This document shows, in pieces, positions 1 to 7,426 of a DNA stretch of 9,970 bases; position 1 is the first letter of the stretch, and every line of letters begins with the position of its first letter. This DNA comes from Thermoplasmata archaeon (lineage in GTDB: Archaea > Thermoplasmatota > Thermoplasmata > Thermoplasmatales > Thermoplasmataceae). The notes under the pieces are model-generated. The model saw only the letters and a list, made by a program, of their open reading frames with translations, ran no database searches and was not told where the DNA came from. The DNA lies in NCBI GenBank assembly GCA_021845325.1, contig JAKBRR010000031.1, forward strand, positions 1 to 9,970, given 5' to 3'. Both the position numbers and the translations under genes were made by a program.

Positions 1-2234
1 TCAAGATATCTGTTTGCAAGTACTTTTCCTTTAATTCCGATCTCTTTATAGTGAGCCATAATATGTTCCAGCTCGCTCTTTCCTTTTAAAATTTTGACTG
101 AACTTCCTCCTATTATGAAACTTGACCTCAGGATGACTGGATAACCCAGTTGTTCAATTTTTTCTGGTAGATTTTCCAGAGTATCAGAATATATAAATTC
201 AGTTTGAGGTAGTCCCATCCTATCTAAATCACTACTGAATTTTATTCTGTCTTCAATATTATCTATATTTTCATGTGATGTCCCCAAAATTATATCCTTC
301 CCAAAGAGTCCGGCCAGGTCACTTGCCATATTTTGGCCAGTCTGACCGCTGAATTGTATAATTATGCCTACCGGTCTTTCAAATTTTATTATATTGGCTA
401 TGTACTCCAGCTTTAAAGGCTCAAAATAGAGTCTTCCTGAAACGTCGAAATCAGTTGAAACTGTTTCAGGATTTGAGTTGATCATTATGGTGGGAATATT
501 GGCATGTTTCAGGTGCAGAAGAGTTTTAACAGAACCAAAATCGTATTCAAGCCCCTGAGAAATTCTGTTTGGCCCGGAACCTATTATTAAGATTGATTTT
601 CCTGGTGAAAGAGGTGATGCATCGTAATTTTCAAAATATGTTGAATAGAAATATCCTGATTGTGAGGCAAATTCGTTGGAAGATGTGTCAATAACTCTAA
701 AACTGGGCATTAAATCTAATTTCCTTCTCTTTTCATACAAATCTAATTCGGTAAGTGAATTTTCCTGTGCAATAAAATAATCGGGAATTCCCAGTTCTTT
801 CAATTTTCTCAGATTGTCAACGGAGAATTCTGAATTGTTTAAAATTGTAATTATGGAATGTAATCTGTCTAATATTTCCCTGTCCCAGCCTGTTAATGTG
901 GCAATGGTTTCCATATTGTAACCATCTTTTAATGCCTGGAAAATGGCCCTTAATCTAAGGTGAGTTGGTCTTTTAAGATATTCCAGCAGGTCTCCGGAAT
1001 TTGAATCAAAAGACATACCAAATTGCTGACCCTCCTCAAGGGATGCAACAGCCTTAAACATGGCTTCTTCGAAAGTTCTTCCTATGCCCATTACCTCCCC
1101 TGTAGATTTCATTGAAACGCCAAGGTTGATATCGCCCGGAAATTTTTCAAAGGGCCATTTGGGTATCTTAACTGTTACATAATCAAGGGAAGGCTCAAAG
1201 GCAGCAGAGCTGTTACCTGTAATCGGGTTCTTCAGCTCACCAAGCAAATATCCTATACACAATTTTGTGGCTATCCTTGCAATGGGGTATCCGCTTGCCT
1301 TGGACGCAAGTGCAGAAGATCTTGAGGTTCTGGGATTCACCTCAACAACATAGAATGTTTCATTTTCAGAATCGAGGGCAAACTGGACGTTGCAAGCACC
1401 AATAATATTCAATGAATCAGCTATTTTAAGAGCATGTTCCCGCATTCCGTAATATTCTCTGTCGTTAAGCGTTAGTGAAGGGGTAACAACTATGCTCTCC
1501 CCTGTGTGTATTCCCATGGGATCAAGATTCTCCATGTTGCATATGCAGATAGCATTTCCCGCTTTATCCCGAAGAACCTCATACTCCAGTTCTTTCAGAC
1601 CAAGGAGTGATGATTCAATCTCAACTTCTGATACATCCTTTCCTGTGAAAACTTCTGAGAAAAAAGGCACAGCCTCATCTCTTCCCGTAATTATTCTTCC
1701 AGCCTTTCCGCCCAAACTGAAGGATGTTCTTGCGATGAAGGGGTAGAACTGTATGGTCTCTACTTCTTCCATCCACCTGGAGGAATGAATTATGGAAGAA
1801 CGTGGTATATTTTCGCCTATGGATATCATTTTTTCGTGGAACTCTTTCCTGTCTTCTGCAATTTTTATATTTTCAGGTTCAGTTCCCAGCACGTTTAAAT
1901 TGTATTTGCTTATAATGCCTGATTTTTCAATTTCCATCAGGAGGTTCAAAGCAGTCTGACCACCCATTGAACATAGCAGAGAATCAACTCTCTCGTTTTC
2001 TATTATCTCCTTCACTACTTCGAGTGTCATAGGTTCTATGTAAATTCTGTCTGCAATTTCATTATCAGTTTGAATCGTGGCTGGATTTGAATTAAGAAGT
2101 ATTGTGTATATACCCTCCTCTCTTAGGGATCTTGCAGCCTGAGACCCGGCATAGTCAAATTCTGCCGATTGTCCTATAATTACTGGTCCCGATCCTATAA
2201 TGAGAACCCTATTTATTCCAGGCATTCTTGGCAT
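1..2234 (-). CDS. carB: Carbamoyl-phosphate synthase large subunit (CarB), 3' end cut off by window
   Basis: This is the large, ATP-using subunit of carbamoyl phosphate synthase. It makes carbamoyl phosphate from bicarbonate, two ATP and ammonia supplied by CarA, for pyrimidine and arginine synthesis in the cytosol. About 744 codons are visible, open to the left edge; the family is usually about 1,050-1,070 residues. The first ATP-grasp half opens with GSGP (residues 14-17) and QSAEFDYAG, and has SMGGQTALN and the metal-binding EVNPRTSRSSALASKA stretch (E298, N300). An oligomerisation region follows, then the second half begins at GSGPNR (from residue 552) with NPETVSTD. The rest of the second ATP-grasp domain and the allosteric domain lie outside the window. 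I chose the ATG at 2234 because a perfect GGAGGTG sits just upstream; another ATG at 2225 is possible. The gene overlaps carA by 26 nt. Identity is very secure. Confidence 0.97.
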   Translation of the reverse strand, partial: MPRMPGINRVLIIGSGPVIIGQSAEFDYAGSQAARSLREEGIYTILLNSNPATIQTDNEIADRIYIEPMTLEVVKEIIENERVDSLLCSMGGQTALNLLMEIEKSGIISKYNLNVLGTEPENIKIAEDRKEFHEKMISIGENIPRSSIIHSSRWMEEVETIQFYPFIARTSFSLGGKAGRIITGRDEAVPFFSEVFTGKDVSEVEIESSLLGLKELEYEVLRDKAGNAICICNMENLDPMGIHTGESIVVTPSLTLNDREYYGMREHALKIADSLNIIGACNVQFALDSENETFYVVEVNPRTSRSSALASKASGYPIARIATKLCIGYLLGELKNPITGNSSAAFEPSLDYVTVKIPKWPFEKFPGDINLGVSMKSTGEVMGIGRTFEEAMFKAVASLEEGQQFGMSFDSNSGDLLEYLKRPTHLRLRAIFQALKDGYNMETIATLTGWDREILDRLHSIITILNNSEFSVDNLRKLKELGIPDYFIAQENSLTELDLYEKRRKLDLMPSFRVIDTSSNEFASQSGYFYSTYFENYDASPLSPGKSILIIGSGPNRISQGLEYDFGSVKTLLHLKHANIPTIMINSNPETVSTDFDVSGRLYFEPLKLEYIANIIKFERPVGIIIQFSGQTGQNMASDLAGLFGKDIILGTSHENIDNIEDRIKFSSDLDRMGLPQTEFIYSDTLENLPEKIEQLGYPVILRSSFIIGGSSVKILKGKSELEHIMAHYKEIGIKGKVLANRYL

Positions 2235-3276
2235 AAACACCTCCAAATGCCTTTTTCATCTCCCCAAAAAAGTTGCATGGGTCCACAGGTCCCGGTGACC
2301 CTTCAGGGTGATACTGTACAGACATGGCAAATTTTTCACTATCTGCCACCATTTCTACGGCTCCATCATTGGCATCTCTTTGTATTACCTCCAGTGGAGT
2401 ACCAAAAAGACTTTCTTCAAGAACATGGAAATTATGATTGTGTGAAGTAATGAAACACTTCTCTCCCTGTATTACCGAGTGGTTCGTGCCATGGTGGCCG
2501 TATAACATCTTTCCAGTGGAGGCACCCAGCGCCATACTCAGAACCTGATGTCCAAGGCAAACACCGAAAATTGGAAGTTTTCCATAGTTCTTTCTTATCA
2601 ATTCTCTTACACCATCAAGGCTTTCATCGGATGGATCTCCCGGGCCATTTGATAAAAATATTCCCGAATATCCTCCGTTAATGGTAGAAAATGGAAAATC
2701 AAACGGAACAACATGCAGAGAGGATATTTTTGAGACCTGATCAAGAAGGGATTTTTTAGTTCCCATATCCACGAATAAAATTTCATCATTTCTGTCATTA
2801 TTAATACGATAGTCAAATGTAGTAGCGAACCTCCGAAGAAGATCGCGTGTGTTCATAGTTCCGAAGTCAATTTCCGGGTTTCTGGTGCATGATATTATCC
2901 CCCTCATATTTCCTTTTTTTCTGATAAGTTCAATAATCTTTCTTGTATCCACACCTTTGATTCCCGGTACTCCGCTATTATTCAAAAGCATGTCAAGCTC
3001 ACGAAAAGCTTCTGTATTCAAGCCTGAGGCTTCCCTTACTATCACACCGGAAGCTGAAATATCTCTGCTTTGAGGTATACTTCTTCTCAGGTTATATGTC
3101 AAAACCGACGGGAAAGCAAAAAGCACGATTTGACCTCCGTAGGATGGGTCAGTTAAAACTTCCAGATACCCTGTTGGTGATGTAGTAAAAATTAATTCTC
3201 CTGAGACATCAATAGATGCCCCAAATGCCTCCCCCTCAAAGACGTTTCCATCTTCAAGGAGAAGGTATCTCTTCAA
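2209..3276 (-). CDS. carA: Carbamoyl-phosphate synthase small subunit (CarA), glutamine amidotransferase
   Basis: CarA hydrolyses glutamine and channels ammonia to CarB. The 355-residue length is normal for the family. The N-terminal CPSase domain is seen in YLLLEDGNVFEGEAFG (residues 4-19) and TGYLEVLTDPSY (35-46). The C-terminal class I glutamine amidotransferase domain has LSNGPGDP (208-215), the nucleophile elbow GVCLGHQ with Cys240, and YHPE with His323 and Glu325, so the catalytic triad is complete. The start is TTG at 3276: a purine-rich GGGAAGGTGG lies 4 nt upstream, and the family N-terminus begins a few residues later. No ATG or GTG start fits better. A good TATA box about 110 nt upstream implies a leader of roughly 85 nt. 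The last codons overlap the start of carB, so the two are almost certainly one operon with coupled translation. Confidence 0.97.
   Translation of the reverse strand: MKRYLLLEDGNVFEGEAFGASIDVSGELIFTTSPTGYLEVLTDPSYGGQIVLFAFPSVLTYNLRRSIPQSRDISASGVIVREASGLNTEAFRELDMLLNNSGVPGIKGVDTRKIIELIRKKGNMRGIISCTRNPEIDFGTMNTRDLLRRFATTFDYRINNDRNDEILFVDMGTKKSLLDQVSKISSLHVVPFDFPFSTINGGYSGIFLSNGPGDPSDESLDGVRELIRKNYGKLPIFGVCLGHQVLSMALGASTGKMLYGHHGTNHSVIQGEKCFITSHNHNFHVLEESLFGTPLEVIQRDANDGAVEMVADSEKFAMSVQYHPEGSPGPVDPCNFFGEMKKAFGGVYAKNAWNK
2238..2244 (-). promoter_or_regulatory. Shine-Dalgarno site of carB
   Basis: A perfect GGAGGTG lies inside the end of carA, 3 nt before the ATG at 2234 (5 nt if only GGAGG pairs) and 12 nt before the ATG at 2225. 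It matches the expected archaeal 16S 3' end and supports internal initiation of carB, favouring the start at 2234. Confidence 0.75.
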
Positions 3277-3280
3277 ATAT

Positions 3281-3290
3281 CCACCTTCCC
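3281..3290 (-). promoter_or_regulatory. Shine-Dalgarno site of carA
   Basis: GGGAAGGTGG ends 4 nt before the TTG at 3276. It is the main reason for accepting a TTG start and shows that carA is translated from a leadered mRNA. Confidence 0.7.
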
Positions 3291-3384
3291 TCTATTGTAA
3301 CATTTGAATTCTATTTTGAATAATTTTTTCTCAACAGTACTTTTCAAGATGTCACCACTCTAAACTTATAGGATAGTTTTAAAA

Positions 3385-3393
3385 TATATAAAA
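3385..3393 (-). promoter_or_regulatory. Candidate TATA box for carAB
   Basis: TTTTATATA on the minus strand is close to the archaeal TATA consensus. Transcription would be expected to start near 3363, giving a leader of about 85 nt before the carA TTG. No equally good box lies about 25 nt before the start codon. The leader contains ATTCAAA twice (within 3302-3322), with no recognisable riboswitch fold. The box is nearly palindromic, so its direction is inferred from gene position. Confidence 0.55.
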
Positions 3394-3493
3394 CCATTTT
3401 TGTTATCAGATATGATCACTATCATTCCTGTGAACCAATGATCTGATTCCTGATGTAAATTAATTTTTTGGCTCCAGGAAGATGTTTAGAGCG

Positions 3494-3501
3494 TTAATAT
3501 A
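3494..3501 (+). promoter_or_regulatory. TATA-like box of the methyltransferase gene
   Basis: TTAATATA is centred 25.5 nt before the ATG at 3523 but only 19.5 nt before the ATG at 3517. The other leaderless genes in this window have a spacing of 23.5-25.5 nt, so this box favours the start at 3523. Confidence 0.5.
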
Positions 3502-3522
3502 AGCTGACTCAATACCATGGTC

Positions 3523-4308
3523 ATGTCAGGTGCAGGGATTGATAATACCAAGGGCACAGAGGAGGGACTGGAATTTTTTAAGAAAAATTCTGAAGCTTTC
3601 GCCCAGAGCATTTCTCACAAAGCAGGTGAGGATTTGAATGTTCTGGTCGATCATTTGCCTGCTTCCGGAAGATTCAGGGCTCTGGACGTGGCAACCGGTA
3701 CCGGGTTCACTGCTATGAAACTTGCAGAACTCTATGATGTTGTGATTGGACTTGACACCACAAAAGAAATGCTCAATCACGCGGTAACGCTTTCTGATGA
3801 AAAATCTGTTAATAATCTGATATTTATAATTGGAAGATCTGAAAAAATGCCGTTCATGGATCGCACTTTCGACGTTGTTACCTGCAGACGTGCAGCTCAT
3901 CATTTCATTGATCATGAAGGATTTGTAAGAGAGAGCAAACGGGTTCTAAGATATGGGGGGACCTTTGGTTTTGTGGATATGCTGTCACCTGATGGTGATA
4001 CTAAAGGTTTATTCAACCAGTTTGAGAGAATACGAGATGAAACCCATATTTCAGCTGGAACAAAAAAGCACTGGGAGGATATCTTAGTAAATGAAGGATT
4101 TAAGATAGAATTTTCACAGGTTACAAAAGAGAAAATGACATTTGAGAGATGGCTTTCGCCAGTTAAGGCAGATTCACTTCAGGGGAAAAAGTGCAGAGAG
4201 TATCTGGAGACTAATGAAGAGTTAAAATCACTTCTTTCATATAACTATAAAGATGATTCTTTAATAAAGCAAAGGCTCGTTCTCGTAGCAAAGGCTCCGG
4301 AGGCCTGA
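3523..4308 (+). CDS. Class I SAM-dependent methyltransferase, UbiE/YcgJ-like
   Basis: This is a predicted cytosolic methyltransferase of about 261 residues that uses S-adenosylmethionine; the substrate is unknown. The Rossmann SAM site is clear: motif I LDVATGTGFT, the acidic ribose-binding residue in VIGLD about 20 residues later, RSEKMPF as the motif III region, and DVVTCRRAAHHF, which resembles the AAHHF region of Bacillus YcgJ-type proteins. The C-terminal half (GTKKHWEDIL onward) is the usual variable substrate region. I prefer the ATG at 3523 to the one at 3517 because of TATA spacing; both are in frame and differ by two residues. The DUF72 gene follows after 28 nt, suggesting co-transcription. 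UbiE or MenG function is not supported by context, since no quinone genes are nearby. Confidence 0.88.
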   Translation: MSGAGIDNTKGTEEGLEFFKKNSEAFAQSISHKAGEDLNVLVDHLPASGRFRALDVATGTGFTAMKLAELYDVVIGLDTTKEMLNHAVTLSDEKSVNNLIFIIGRSEKMPFMDRTFDVVTCRRAAHHFIDHEGFVRESKRVLRYGGTFGFVDMLSPDGDTKGLFNQFERIRDETHISAGTKKHWEDILVNEGFKIEFSQVTKEKMTFERWLSPVKADSLQGKKCREYLETNEELKSLLSYNYKDDSLIKQRLVLVAKAPEA

Positions 4309-4336
4309 AAGTATAGTCGTCACAGGATAGATTGAT

Positions 4337-5137
4337 TTGAACATTTTTGCAGGAACTTCAGGCTGGAGCTATGAACAGTGGGTCGATGCCATTTATCCTC
4401 ACGGATTAAGGCCTTCCCAGTACCTTAAATATTATTCAACAAGGTATAATGCCGTAGAAATTGATTCAACTTTCTACAGGATTCCAGATGATAAAACAAT
4501 ATTAAAATGGATAAAGTCCACTGGCGGGAACTTTAAGTTCTGCCCGAAGATGTTCAGAAAAGTAACACATGATATGAAACTTGAAAATACCGGAGAAGTT
4601 ATTGATGATTTCATTAAAAATATCTCATCACTTGGAAAAAAGCTTGGAATAATCCTGATTCAAATGCCCCCTACATTGAAATTTAAAAATATCAAATTAA
4701 TTAAAGATTTTATTGGATATTTACCCCATGGCTTCAAATTTACCTTTGAATTCAGGGATAATTCATGGTTCAAAGATGAAATAAGTTCTATTCTGAGAGA
4801 TTATGGGATTGGAATAGCATGGGCTGACACGCCATTTATAAACAAGCATTACGAACTGACTAGTAATTTCTTATATTTGAGGCTGGTTGGAGACAGAACT
4901 ATACAGGAATCTAATTTCGGGAGGACTTCGATTTTCAGGGATGTGCAAATAGAAGAATGGGTGAAAAAAATAGAGGAAGTAAGCGGGAGAATAGAAAGTG
5001 CTTTCATTTTTGCAAACAATCATTATGAAGGGTATGCTCCCAGAACAATAGACCTGTTAATGACAAAACTCGGCATTTCTAATCATGATTTCATAGACAG
5101 AAAGAATCATGAAGACTATCAGGGAAAATTATTCTGA
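4337..5137 (+). CDS. DUF72 (YecE-like) TIM-barrel family protein
   Basis: This 266-residue protein belongs to the DUF72/YecE family, predicted TIM-barrel proteins with no settled biochemical role. Family signatures are present in order: GTSGWSYEQW (residues 6-15), EIDSTFYRIP (41-50), the FEFRDNSWF segment (137-145), YLRLVGDR (180-187) and FANNHYEGYAP (225-235) near the C-terminus. It is full length. The start is TTG at 4337: an in-frame stop lies three codons upstream, and the family begins only a few residues before GTSGW. There is no strong Shine-Dalgarno; AGGAT lies 7 nt upstream. A weak TATA-like AAGTATAG (4309-4316) sits 24.5 nt before the start, so a separate leaderless transcript is possible. 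With 28 nt between genes, read-through from the methyltransferase is equally likely. It has no signal peptide. Confidence 0.9.
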   Translation: MNIFAGTSGWSYEQWVDAIYPHGLRPSQYLKYYSTRYNAVEIDSTFYRIPDDKTILKWIKSTGGNFKFCPKMFRKVTHDMKLENTGEVIDDFIKNISSLGKKLGIILIQMPPTLKFKNIKLIKDFIGYLPHGFKFTFEFRDNSWFKDEISSILRDYGIGIAWADTPFINKHYELTSNFLYLRLVGDRTIQESNFGRTSIFRDVQIEEWVKKIEEVSGRIESAFIFANNHYEGYAPRTIDLLMTKLGISNHDFIDRKNHEDYQGKLF

Positions 5138-5470
5138 TGCTATTATGTAAGGAACTTGACATTCCTCTCGTGCCAAACAAAATAAACCCTATCATGATGT
5201 TCTCTGCAGGTTCATATTTCCCTATAGATTTGTGAAAACACCTTATCCAGGGTTGAAGAATTTCCAGCAGAGAATTTTGATTTGCAGCTGTTATTTGTAT
5301 CGTTTAAGCGGGCATTTTTGTATTTGGGGAATCCTTACATCTGCAAATTAAACGTTTTCCAGGAGTGTGATTCATAATAGATCAGAAAATATCTCAAAGC
5401 CTTTTCATCCATATGGAGATTTTCATGCATCTCATAATATTGGGGTATTCGCACTCAAATCTATAAAATA
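5138..5470. other. Intergenic region between convergent genes, without an intact gene
   Basis: This 333-base stretch lies between the ends of the DUF72 gene and the duplicated-module gene. No frame gives a plausible intact protein. The right part (about 5337-5460) may be a tnpB remnant, listed separately. The left part (5138-5336) shows nothing I can name, and I see no hairpin plus T-run strong enough to call a terminator. Confidence 0.6.
5337..5460 (+). pseudogene. Possible decayed C-terminal end of an IS200/IS605-type TnpB
   Basis: In one plus-strand frame the translation reads TSAN, a stop, TFSRSV, then HNRSEN, then KPFHPYGDFHASHNIGVFAL. The order recalls the TnpB zinc ribbon: TSxxCSxCG, a short basic stretch, FxCPxCG, then D-F/H-N/H-AS-x-NIG. 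The two first cysteines would be F and S, each one base from a Cys codon (TTT and AGT), and the second CxxC appears collapsed to HPYG. The in-frame TAA at 5349-5351, the lost cysteines and the absence of any RuvC core or terminal repeats mean it is at best a dead fragment. The resemblance is by eye only and could be chance. Confidence 0.3.
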
Positions 5471-5875
5471 TTATTTAATAAGGTCAATAAGTTTTGATGC
5501 TTCCGGTACAGAGAGTTCTTCGATTGTACCCTTCTTATTGTCCTTCAGAAACTTTTCAAGTTTCTCCTTAGAGGCTGGATTCCTTGAAAGCAGGCTATTT
5601 ATGAAACTAATTTGCTTTGGGGTTGCGTTTCTGCCTCCACTCTGCGTTGGCGCCCCCTCCACTCTTGGAAGTGTTTTCAGTTTATCTATTAACTCTGAAG
5701 CTTCTCTGGATGTCAACTCAGAAACATTTCCTTTCCTTTTATCGGCAAGATATTCTTTCAGGGTTTTTTCACCACCCTTTGAATTTTTCTCCAGATTTGA
5801 GATAAATTCTATTTGCTTTGGAGATATATTCCTTGCATCTCTGGAACCATCGTTTCCATCCCTGTTATTCATCAT
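5471..5875 (-). CDS. Small protein of two tandem 53-residue SPKQ...EAS-LID modules, unknown function
   Basis: This 134-residue charged, soluble protein has two ungapped copies of one module, residues 15-67 and 82-134, joined by a Gly/Pro/Ser-rich linker. I count 23 of 53 identities. Each copy begins RNxSPKQIxFI or RNxTPKQIxFI, has a basic middle (DKRKG and DNKKG) and ends with EAS-x-LID. Similar short motifs (xxKQ-x-x-FI ... LS-x-x-EAS-x-LI) occur in small bacterial, phage and archaeal proteins of unknown role. The predicted structure is mostly helical, with no signal peptide, membrane segment or cysteine. The first of two adjacent ATGs (5875) is preferred because a TATA-like CTTAAAGA is centred 24.5 nt upstream; AAGGA is also present 8 nt upstream. 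The conserved repeat shows it is a real gene. Nucleic-acid binding is only a guess from the basic charge. Confidence 0.8.
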   Translation of the reverse strand: MMNNRDGNDGSRDARNISPKQIEFISNLEKNSKGGEKTLKEYLADKRKGNVSELTSREASELIDKLKTLPRVEGAPTQSGGRNATPKQISFINSLLSRNPASKEKLEKFLKDNKKGTIEELSVPEASKLIDLIK

Positions 5876-5895
5876 TGTAATTCCTTCAACATAAA

Positions 5896-5903
5896 TCTTT
5901 AAG
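5896..5903 (-). promoter_or_regulatory. TATA-like box of the duplicated-module gene
   Basis: CTTAAAGA is centred 24.5 nt before the ATG at 5875, the spacing seen for leaderless genes elsewhere in the window. The match to consensus is modest. Confidence 0.4.
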
Positions 5904-5954
5904 CTATTTTATGTTAACTGTTTCCACAATTGTAATGAAGATGAAGTATCATTG

Positions 5955-7388
5955 TTAATCCATTGAAAAATCGATATATGTATTTTTAAGGTGAAGATAC
6001 TCTTCTATCCCGTGAACACTTCCTTCTCCTGCCTGGCCAGTCATTCTGAATCCAGTGTGATATCCCTGACTGCTCTCCGGTCCGGGCATATTGATATACA
6101 ACTCGCCAAATCTGATCTTCTCGGAAAATCTCATTGCAAATCCAATATCTCTTGTAAACAGATATGAGGCAAGACCGTATTTTGAATCGTTGGCCAATTG
6201 GAGCAACTGTTCCTCATCATTAACGCTCATGGCAGGGAGGACTGGCGCAAATATTTCCTCCTGAAAGATATTTGAATTCTGATCTGCTCCTTCTACAAGA
6301 ACGGGATTATAAAAGAACCCATTCTGGAATTGCTTTTCGGATGCTGTTAAACCCATTTTCGTTATCTTTGACCCTCCTTCGGCAGCCTGATTGAGGATTT
6401 TTGAAGTGCCTGAAACTGCTTTACTGTTAATAAGCGGACCCATAGAGCTGTTTATGGGTGACCCCATTGTAATTTTCATTGAAGCGTCTTTAAAAAGTTG
6501 TATGAACTTGCTGTAAATATCCTCGTGAACATACAGTCTTTCCGCTGCTATGCAAGATTGCCCGGCATTGCTGTACTTAGCCCACATAAGGGTATCTATT
6601 GCATTTTTAAGATCTGCATCTTTCCATACCATGAACGGTGCCTTTCCTCCAAGTTCAAGTATGAGCTTGGCCATATTTGACGAAGCTTTGTTCATTATGT
6701 GCTGGCCCACTTCCGTGGAACCTGTCATTGTTATCAGTGAAACTTTCCTGTTTTCCACAAGATAATCACCAATTGTTGATCCGGAGCCTGTTATGAAGTT
6801 GACAACGCCCTTTGGAAACCCTGCTTCAGAGAATTTCTTCACGATCCATTCAGCTGAACCCGGGGTATCGCTGCTTGGTTTCAAAATTACTGTATTTCCG
6901 CATAATAGAGCAGGAGCAAGTTTTCTTACAACCATGGCTGCAGGAAAATTCCATGGCGTTAAGGCGAGGACAACTCCGTAAGGAACCCTGGACTGAATAA
7001 TCCTTCGCATGCCGGTATCTCCTTCAACATAATCTCCGTTCAGTTTTCTCTCGAATCCTATGTAGTACCATAATTGATCCAGAACTCCATCTACTTCTCC
7101 CTTAGCTTCAGATATAATTTTCCCATTTTCTTTCATTAGAATATCTTCAAGTTCAGATCTTTGGCTTTCAATGAGGTTGTATACCTTGAGTAGAAGCATT
7201 GATCTTTCCTTACTGTTTGTAGCAGACCAGTTTGGAAAAGCATCCATGGCAGAATCTATGGCGTTCTGTGCCTCTGCTTTCGTTGCAGATGGGAATTTAT
7301 AAAGTAATTCTCCAGTCACCGGGGAATATTTTGGAATTTCGCTTTCGTTTTCAGGCTTAATATATTGTCCATTAATGTAGAATTCCAT
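5955..7388 (-). CDS. NAD(P)-dependent aldehyde dehydrogenase, glyceraldehyde dehydrogenase-like
   Basis: This 477-residue enzyme is a full-length aldehyde dehydrogenase oxidising an aldehyde to its acid with NAD(P)+. The active site is complete: TPWNFPA with Asn147, ILKPSSDTP with the cofactor-binding Lys170, TGSTEVG (222-228), LELGG with the general base Glu245, and NAGQSC with the nucleophile Cys279. The segments KLILELGGKAPFMVWKDAD, GQSCIAAERLYVHEDIY and MPGPESSQGYHTGFRMTGQA closely resemble, from memory, the glyceraldehyde dehydrogenase of Thermoplasma and Picrophilus. That enzyme converts D-glyceraldehyde to glycerate in the non-phosphorylating Entner-Doudoroff route. Lactaldehyde or another short-chain aldehyde is possible, because Thermoplasmatales carry paralogues. 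It starts at ATG 7388, 38 nt after the HxlR gene, with its own TATA-like box. No other sugar-catabolic genes adjoin it. Confidence 0.9.
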   Translation of the reverse strand: MEFYINGQYIKPENESEIPKYSPVTGELLYKFPSATKAEAQNAIDSAMDAFPNWSATNSKERSMLLLKVYNLIESQRSELEDILMKENGKIISEAKGEVDGVLDQLWYYIGFERKLNGDYVEGDTGMRRIIQSRVPYGVVLALTPWNFPAAMVVRKLAPALLCGNTVILKPSSDTPGSAEWIVKKFSEAGFPKGVVNFITGSGSTIGDYLVENRKVSLITMTGSTEVGQHIMNKASSNMAKLILELGGKAPFMVWKDADLKNAIDTLMWAKYSNAGQSCIAAERLYVHEDIYSKFIQLFKDASMKITMGSPINSSMGPLINSKAVSGTSKILNQAAEGGSKITKMGLTASEKQFQNGFFYNPVLVEGADQNSNIFQEEIFAPVLPAMSVNDEEQLLQLANDSKYGLASYLFTRDIGFAMRFSEKIRFGELYINMPGPESSQGYHTGFRMTGQAGEGSVHGIEEYLHLKNTYIDFSMD

Positions 7389-7410
7389 AATTTTAAAAGT
7401 GAATCATGTG

Positions 7411-7418
7411 TTAAAAGC
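7411..7418 (-). promoter_or_regulatory. TATA-like box of the aldehyde dehydrogenase gene
   Basis: GCTTTTAA, with TTTTAA centred 25.5 nt before the ATG at 7388, lies in the 38-nt gap after the HxlR gene. It suggests a separate leaderless transcript, though read-through from the regulator is not excluded. Confidence 0.4.
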
Positions 7419-7426
7419 TTTCGCAG

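Larger units (their letters stand above)
3277..3516. other. Divergent intergenic region between carA and the methyltransferase gene
   Basis: This 240-base AT-rich stretch separates two genes read outward. It holds the carA Shine-Dalgarno site and TATA box on one side and the methyltransferase TATA-like box on the other. Two TGATC words (3413-3417 and 3440-3444) occur between the promoters. I see no coding potential, RNA gene or convincing operator. Confidence 0.6.

Noticed and set aside
3526..3915. Minus-strand open frame of 129 codons
   Set aside because: It is antisense to the methyltransferase, whose SAM-binding motifs are unambiguous.
5367..5894. Plus-strand open frame of 175 codons starting at GTG
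   Set aside because: Most of it is antisense to the duplicated-module gene, whose repeat proves the minus-strand reading. Only its first part is considered, as a possible tnpB remnant.
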